Positions 6,096-10,633 of a stretch of DNA of 10,633 nucleotides are shown here, piece after piece. Source of the DNA: JANNMJ01 sp031397815 (GTDB taxonomy: Bacteria > Bacteroidota > Bacteroidia > Cytophagales > Hymenobacteraceae). The notes below the pieces were generated by a model. That model saw only the letters and a program-made list of their open reading frames with translations, did not search any database and had not been told where the DNA came from. The translations under genes were made by a program, and so were the position numbers. Position 1 is the first letter of the stretch. The number at the start of each line of letters is the position of its first letter. The stretch lies in assembly GCA_031397815.1 (NCBI GenBank), contig JANNMJ010000088.1:1-10633 (forward strand). Reading direction: 5' to 3'.

Positions 6096-8387
6096 TTAGG
6101 CTTGCTTTTCTTCTTCGCCTCCGCCGTCCGCTTTCGCTTCGGCTTTGTCGCCACCGCCGAGGGCATCCGACACGCGGTCGATTACGCTCTGCGCAGCTTC
6201 CTTCACGGCGTCTACCGCGTTGGTCACCGCTTCCGGAACGTGCACATCGGCCACTGCAGCTTTCGCCGAGTCAATAGCGTTGGTCACGGCTTCCGGAACG
6301 TGCACATCAGCCACCGCAGCTTTCGCCGAGTCAATGGCGTTGGTCACCGCTTCCGGAACGTGCACATCAGCCACTGCAGCTTTCGCTGAGTCAATGGCAT
6401 CGCTCACGGCGTGCTTGGCTTTGTCGAGGAACGACTCTTCGGTTGCTGCAGCTTCTTCGGCCGGAGCCTCGGTTGCCTCAGCAGCTTCAGCAGCCTCGGG
6501 AGCGTCAGCGGCCGGAGTCGCTTTCGAGTCGAGGGTAGCACGCGCGGCGGCGCTCTCGTTGCTCACCATCTTGGCCTTCAGAGCCGACAGGGCATCGAGG
6601 TCGCCCATCGTCGATTTCTCGGCCGGGGTAGCCGCGGCACCGGCGGCACCAGCACCCGCAGGGCTACCGGGGGTAGCGCCTTTCTTCTTGGTGAAGCGCG
6701 AGAGGTCGCGGTCAGCGTCCGATACTTTCTGCTCGGTGTACGTAGCAACGTGCGAGAGCACGACGCGACGGTCGTCCTTCGAGAAGTCGGTGACGCGGAA
6801 TTCGAGCGTTTCGCCGTTCTCCACGTTCGCGCCGTCCTGCTTGACGAGGTTTTTCGGGTAAACGAAGCCCTCGATGCCGTACGGCAGCTCCACGGTAGCA
6901 CCGCGCTCGGTCTTCTCGATGATCGTCCCTTTGTGGATCGAACCCGGCGTGAAGACGGCCGTGAACGCATCCCAAGGATTCTCTTCGAGCTGCTTGTGGC
7001 CGAGAGCCAACCGGCGGTTGGTGATATCGACTTCAAGCACGATCACGTCGAGGCGCTCGCCGACTTTCACGAACTCCGAAGGATGTTTCACCTTTTTCGT
7101 CCACGACAGGTCGGATACGTGCACCAGGCCGTCCACACCTTCTTCCAGCTCCACGAAGAGGCCGAAGTTGGTCAGGTTGCGCACCAAGCCGTTGTGCTTG
7201 GTACCCACGGCGTATTTGCCGGCGAAGTCTTCGCGGGTCCACGGGTCGGGCGTCAACTGCTTCAGACCGAGGCTCATCTTGCGATCCTCGCGGTCGAGGG
7301 TCAGCACAACGGCTTCGATTTGGTCGCCTGCTTTCACGAAGTCTTTCGGGTCGCGCAGGTGCTGGCTCCAGCTCATTTCTGAGACGTGGATCAGACCTTC
7401 CACACCCGGTACCACTTCCATGAAAGCGCCGTAATCGGCCACGTTCACGACACGGCCACCCACGCGCGAGCCTGGGCCGAGGTCGGCGGGCAGCGAATCC
7501 CACGGATGCGGGAGCAGCTGCTTCATGCCGAGCGAGATACGCTTCTTGTCCTCGTCGAAGTCGAGTACCACGATGCGCACTTTCTCGTCGAGCTTGAGGG
7601 CTTCCGACGGATGCTGCACGCGGCCCCACGAGATGTCGGTGATGTGGAGCAAACCGTCCACGCCGCCGAGGTCGATGAAGACACCGAAGTTCGTCATGTT
7701 CTTGATGACGCCTTCGAGTACCTGGCCTTTCTCCAGGTTGTTGAGGATGGCGGCGCGCTGCGCTTCGAGGTCTTTCTCGATGAGCACTTTGTGCGAAACC
7801 ACGACGTTGTCAAAAGCGGCGTTGATTTTCACCACTTTCACTTCCATCCGCTTGCCGACGTAGATATCAAAGTCGCGCACCGGCTTCACGTCGATCTGCG
7901 AACCCGGCAGGAAAGCTTCCACGCCGTTGATTTCCATGATCAGACCGCCTTTCGTGCGCCGCTTGATCACGCCTTCGAGGATCGTATCCTGCTCCAGCGC
8001 ATCGTAGATCGACTGCCACGCCTGCTTCACTTTCGCTTTCTTGCGCGAAAGGATGAGCTGACCGTTCGGGTCTTCGGTGTTTTCCACCAAAACTTCCACG
8101 GTTTCGCCCGGCTGTGGCAGCGTTTCGCCACGGAACTCGTTGCGCGACACCAGACCATCGGATTTGAAGCCGATGTTCACGATGACGTCACGCTCGGTCA
8201 AGCCCACCACCGTACCCGTGATCAGCTGATCGTCGGTCACGGTGCTCAGGGTCGATTCGAGCTGGGCTTCCATCTCGGCACGCTGCTCGGTCGAGTAAGA
8301 CCCGCCGAACTTGTTAGCGGCGTTTTTACCGCCCCCGGTCAGGACTTCGTCCCAGTTAAAATTATCGTTGGCAGTTTCGATTGCCAT
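6096..8387 (-). CDS. rpsA: 30S ribosomal protein S1 with a long repetitive C-terminal tail
   Basis: RNA-binding protein of the small ribosomal subunit that helps bring mRNA to the ribosome, important in Bacteroidota because most of their genes lack Shine-Dalgarno sites. Six S1/OB-fold domains are seen at about residues 52-115, 133-200, 220-290, 306-377, 393-467 and 482-547. Domains 3-5 carry the clearest motifs (for example TNFGVFIDLGGVDGLLHITDISW and its counterparts), with the recurrent ISLGMKQL-type endings. At 763 aa it is much longer than the roughly 560 aa of E. coli S1. The extra part, about 558-763, is a Gly/Ala/Pro then Ala/Glu-rich low-complexity region, followed by three identical 20-residue repeats (664-723) and an acidic/lysine-rich end. 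The tail is probably not part of the RNA-binding core; its role is unknown. The ATG at 8387 gives a normal acidic N-terminus. A leader of about 90 bases may allow autoregulation, which is inference. Confidence 0.97.
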   Translation of the reverse strand: MAIETANDNFNWDEVLTGGGKNAANKFGGSYSTEQRAEMEAQLESTLSTVTDDQLITGTVVGLTERDVIVNIGFKSDGLVSRNEFRGETLPQPGETVEVLVENTEDPNGQLILSRKKAKVKQAWQSIYDALEQDTILEGVIKRRTKGGLIMEINGVEAFLPGSQIDVKPVRDFDIYVGKRMEVKVVKINAAFDNVVVSHKVLIEKDLEAQRAAILNNLEKGQVLEGVIKNMTNFGVFIDLGGVDGLLHITDISWGRVQHPSEALKLDEKVRIVVLDFDEDKKRISLGMKQLLPHPWDSLPADLGPGSRVGGRVVNVADYGAFMEVVPGVEGLIHVSEMSWSQHLRDPKDFVKAGDQIEAVVLTLDREDRKMSLGLKQLTPDPWTREDFAGKYAVGTKHNGLVRNLTNFGLFVELEEGVDGLVHVSDLSWTKKVKHPSEFVKVGERLDVIVLEVDITNRRLALGHKQLEENPWDAFTAVFTPGSIHKGTIIEKTERGATVELPYGIEGFVYPKNLVKQDGANVENGETLEFRVTDFSKDDRRVVLSHVATYTEQKVSDADRDLSRFTKKKGATPGSPAGAGAAGAAATPAEKSTMGDLDALSALKAKMVSNESAAARATLDSKATPAADAPEAAEAAEATEAPAEEAAATEESFLDKAKHAVSDAIDSAKAAVADVHVPEAVTNAIDSAKAAVADVHVPEAVTNAIDSAKAAVADVHVPEAVTNAVDAVKEAAQSVIDRVSDALGGGDKAEAKADGGGEEEKQA
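6219..6398 (-). repeat. Three tandem 60-bp repeats inside the rpsA tail
   Basis: Three in-frame copies at 6219-6278, 6279-6338 and 6339-6398 encode identical 20-residue units (AIDSAKAAVADVHVPE followed by AVTN). Pairs of copies differ at only 3 to 4 of 60 bases by my count, and all differences are silent. Degenerate relatives flank them: HAVSDAIDSAK before the first unit, and VDAVKEAAQSVIDRVSDAL after the last. The unit reads as an amphipathic, Ala-rich helix broken by VPE. Confidence 0.95.
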
Positions 8388-8485
8388 TCAGGTAAAAGTG
8401 CAGCCCTGCTTTGATTAGGCCGTCCAACCCACCGGGCCACGGGGAGTGAGTGCGCTGAACGGGTTCCCGCACGGTTGCGGGGCCG

Positions 8486-8493
8486 CAAAGGTA
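8486..8493 (-). promoter_or_regulatory. rpsA promoter -7 element
   Basis: Minus-strand TACCTTTG (8493-8486) is an exact match to the TAnnTTTG core and sits in the context GTACCTTTGCGGCC, nearly the same as at the tRNA-Cys promoter. The start would be near 8480, with a leader of about 93 bases. No clear TTG is present at the best -33 distance; the nearest is only 10 bp upstream. The call therefore rests on the -7 element and its position. Confidence 0.55.
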
Positions 8494-8589
8494 CGGGTCT
8501 GCGCAATGGCTTCCTAGCTGAGACTGAAGATGTTTTGAGTAGCCCGAATGCCCACCCAGCGGCCGAAAACATATACCGCATGAACTGAT

Positions 8590-8597
8590 TACCTTCG
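8590..8597 (+). promoter_or_regulatory. Candidate -7 element for the PNGase F-like gene
   Basis: TACCTTCG is identical to the core proposed for tRNA-Cys and lies 35 bp upstream of the ATG at 8633. It would give a start near 8604 and a leader of about 29 bases. No TTG lies at the expected -33 distance (a TTTTG at 8533-8537 is too far), so support is moderate. The rest of the divergent region 8388-8632 shows no other recognisable site. Confidence 0.4.
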
Positions 8598-8632
8598 GGC
8601 AGCGGCAGGGTGCCGCACCGTTCTCATCCAGT

Positions 8633-10594
8633 ATGCGGCACTATTACTTGTTGATGAGCGCGCTCCTGACAGCGCTGCTCTTTACCGCCCCCAAAGCCCA
8701 CGCGGCCCCCGGCGATACCCTGCGCGTCCCCGTCGTGACGGATATGCGCATCACGCGCTACGGCAACTACGACACCACTGCGCTGCTACCGAGCGGCGGC
8801 GGGCCGTACCGCAAAATCCTGCTCCATTACGTGCTGGGGCGCTATAACTGCGGCAGCGCGCAATACTGCGGCTCGTGGGATTACACCACCCGCGTCATCC
8901 TGCGCCCGCCCGGCGCCGATACCTTGGAGCTGACGCGCGTTATCACGCCGTACGCCACCGACTGGCTCACCGCCACCGGCGGCCCCGGCCGCAAGCACGA
9001 TTACGTGACCGACGTCACCGATTACGCCGAGCAGCTCACGCAGGGGCCGCGCTCGCTGCGGTACCTGTATGATGGCTACTCGTGGGGGTTCACCGTGACG
9101 CTTTATTTCGAGTTCATCGAGGGCACCCCGGCGCGGGATATTATCGGCATCAAAAAGCTGTATGAAGGCTGGATGCCGTTCGGGAAGACCAACGAGCCGA
9201 TTGAGAATAAGCTCACGCCGAAGACCGTCTTCATCCCCGGCGGGCCAGTCGTCGACCGCGTCGAGCTGAAGAATATCATCACCGGGCACGGCTCCGATGG
9301 GAATCAGTGCTCCGAGTTCTGCTCGAATTATTACGAGGTGTACGCCAATAATCAGTACGTCACGCAGCAGCAGCTTTGGCGCGACAACTGCGGCCGGAAC
9401 CCCGTTTCGCCGCAAACCGGGACGTGGGTGTACGACCGCGCCAACTGGTGCCCCGGTCAGGCGGTGCAGCCATTGCGCCACAACATCACGCAGTGGGCAA
9501 CGCCGGGCGCCAACATGGAGGTCAACCTCGATATGGAGCCCTACGTCTCGCCAACCCAAAGCAACACCGGCGGGTATATCTGGCATTCGCAGCTCCTCGT
9601 CTGCGGCCCGCCGACGTTCAGCGCCGCCGACGCCGACCTACGCGAAATCATCAGCCCCACCACCGACCCCAACTACGCCCGCGACAACCCCGCCTGCGCC
9701 GGAGCACGGGTAATTCTCCGCAACGGCGGCACGGCCCCGCTGACGAGCGTCACGTTCCGCTACAAAGCCGGCACCGGCACGTGGCTCACCCATCAGTGGA
9801 CGGGCAACCTCGCCTTCCTGCGCGATACCGTAGTCACGCTCCCGCTCCCCTCAACGGCCCTGTTGAGCGCGGTTGGTGGCACATTCACCGTCGTGACCGA
9901 CCAGCCAAACGGCCTCGCCGACCCTAACCGCTTCAACGATACGCTGCGCAGCCGCTACGCCGCTACCGTGGCGCTGCCCGCGCAGTTCCGGGTGTCGTTT
10001 ACCACGAACGCTTCGGTTCGGGCTGGTAGCAGCGAGACGACGTGGCGCCTGCTCGACGAGGCCGGGACCGTGGTGCGGCAGCGCATCCGCAACCGCCCCT
10101 CTACCACGTACCTCGATACCCTCAATCTGGCGCCCGGCTGCTACACGTTGCAGGTGCTCGATTCGGGCTGCGACGGCTTAGCTTGGTGGGCGAACCCCGG
10201 CGCCGGTAACGGCTCACTACGGCTCTTGCGCCCCACCACGGGTCAGGTAGTACGCTCCATCAGCGGGGATTTCGGGTGCGAATCGAACCTGCGCTTCCGG
10301 GTGCTTAACGTGACCGGCCTAGCCGAAGCCGCACTCCCCACGCTCCTCGATGTCTACCCGAACCCGACAACTGACGGCCAAGTCTCCCTCGATTTCTCGC
10401 TCCCGCAGATGCAGGACGTGACGGTGTTCGTGCGGACAATGGATGGCCGCTTGGTGCGCCGCACGCTGCTGAAAAACGTGGAAGCTGGCGTGCGTCCGCT
10501 CGACCTGCACGGCCTGCCGACCGGTATTTACCTGATCCAGTGCGACGGCGCGGCCGGCGCCCGGTTCTGGCGCCGGGTGGCAGTAAGTGAGTAA
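8633..10594 (+). CDS. T9SS-secreted PNGase F-like peptide-N-glycosidase
   Basis: Predicted glycoamidase that would release N-linked glycans from glycoproteins outside the cell. A signal peptide spans residues 1-24 (hydrophobic LLMSALLTALLF, cleavage near AHA). The N- and C-terminal PNGase F domains cover about 28-325. Comparison with Elizabethkingia PNGase F, recalled from memory, gives Asp83 for catalytic Asp60 (in CGSWD) and Glu228 for Glu206 (in QCSEFC). Three disulfide pairs correspond: Cys73-79, 226-230 and 253-273. The motif YDRANWCPG matches YDRAGWCPG-type sequence. The third active-site acid, Glu118, aligns with Asp147 (YLYDGY). Then come a CARDB/Ig-like domain (about 326-440), a beta domain with GCYTLQVLDSGCDG (about 450-558), and a type A sorting domain at 571-653 with YPNP, PTGIYLIQ and a basic RRVAV end. 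At 653 aa it is about twice the mature classical enzyme because of the added domains. The gene stands alone, divergent from rpsA. Activity is inferred. Confidence 0.9.
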   Translation: MRHYYLLMSALLTALLFTAPKAHAAPGDTLRVPVVTDMRITRYGNYDTTALLPSGGGPYRKILLHYVLGRYNCGSAQYCGSWDYTTRVILRPPGADTLELTRVITPYATDWLTATGGPGRKHDYVTDVTDYAEQLTQGPRSLRYLYDGYSWGFTVTLYFEFIEGTPARDIIGIKKLYEGWMPFGKTNEPIENKLTPKTVFIPGGPVVDRVELKNIITGHGSDGNQCSEFCSNYYEVYANNQYVTQQQLWRDNCGRNPVSPQTGTWVYDRANWCPGQAVQPLRHNITQWATPGANMEVNLDMEPYVSPTQSNTGGYIWHSQLLVCGPPTFSAADADLREIISPTTDPNYARDNPACAGARVILRNGGTAPLTSVTFRYKAGTGTWLTHQWTGNLAFLRDTVVTLPLPSTALLSAVGGTFTVVTDQPNGLADPNRFNDTLRSRYAATVALPAQFRVSFTTNASVRAGSSETTWRLLDEAGTVVRQRIRNRPSTTYLDTLNLAPGCYTLQVLDSGCDGLAWWANPGAGNGSLRLLRPTTGQVVRSISGDFGCESNLRFRVLNVTGLAEAALPTLLDVYPNPTTDGQVSLDFSLPQMQDVTVFVRTMDGRLVRRTLLKNVEAGVRPLDLHGLPTGIYLIQCDGAAGARFWRRVAVSE

Positions 10595-10633
10595 TTCCGG
10601 CGGACGATAGCGTCGTTCGTAATAAAATAATAA

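Noticed and set aside
5783..6166. Minus-strand open frame of 127 codons covering the tRNA-Cys and both terminators
   Set aside because: It runs across a tRNA, two hairpin terminators and the end of rpsA, so it cannot be a sensible gene.
7386..8414. Long plus-strand open frame (342 codons) antisense to rpsA, with similar ones at 6411-7382 and 6145-6861
   Set aside because: The translations are His/Arg/Val-rich with no family features, and lie wholly over the well-supported rpsA gene. They are a by-product of GC-rich codon usage.
8339..8581. Minus-strand 80-codon frame overlapping the rpsA start
   Set aside because: It overlaps the rpsA promoter element and N-terminus, and the product has no recognisable features.
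8786..9586. Minus-strand open frame of 266 codons opposite the PNGase F-like gene
   Set aside because: The opposite strand has a signal peptide, conserved catalytic residues and disulfides; this frame has none and is a shadow.
10595..10633. Terminator after the PNGase F-like gene
   Set aside because: Only a 4-bp GACG/CGTC stem is seen before an A/T-rich end, too weak to call; the true terminator may lie beyond the window.

Overview
The window looks like chromosomal DNA of a high-GC member of the Bacteroidota, most likely a Hymenobacter-like member of the Cytophagales. Three things point there: a secreted protein ending in a type IX secretion (T9SS) sorting domain, promoter cores of the Bacteroidota type (TAnnTTTG or TACCTTCG) with no useful Shine-Dalgarno sites at the real starts, and a six-domain ribosomal protein S1 with a long Ala/Glu-rich tail. 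The genus is inferred from overall style and was not tested by a search.

Layout from left to right. Positions 1-188 are non-coding and hold a very GC-rich double palindrome (114-162). On the minus strand follow a 994-residue exported TPR-CHAT protein (189-3173) and, 11 bp upstream of it, an enoyl-CoA hydratase (3185-3961); the two probably share a transcript. Next, also on the minus strand, is a visibly AT-richer two-gene cassette. It encodes an ABC/OLD-type AAA ATPase (4467-5720) and a small protein (4058-4480) with a PD-(D/E)XK-nuclease-like core, and the two reading frames overlap by 14 bp. This pair is the best candidate for an undescribed system, plausibly anti-phage defence. It lies just downstream of a tRNA-Cys(GCA) gene (5874-5944), which has its own promoter and terminator. 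Upstream of the tRNA is rpsA (6096-8387), with an intrinsic terminator and a 60-bp tandem repeat in its 3' part. A divergent intergenic region (8388-8632) separates rpsA from a plus-strand gene (8633-10594) for a T9SS-exported PNGase F-like glycoamidase. The last 39 bases show nothing identifiable.

How the genes work together: tRNA-Cys and rpsA are core translation genes. The hydratase is core fatty-acid or acyl-CoA metabolism. The CHAT protein and the PNGase F-like enzyme are envelope or secreted proteins. The ATPase/nuclease-like pair appears to be an accessory insertion between the tRNA and the hydratase. Apart from the two proposed co-transcribed pairs, no pathway links the genes.
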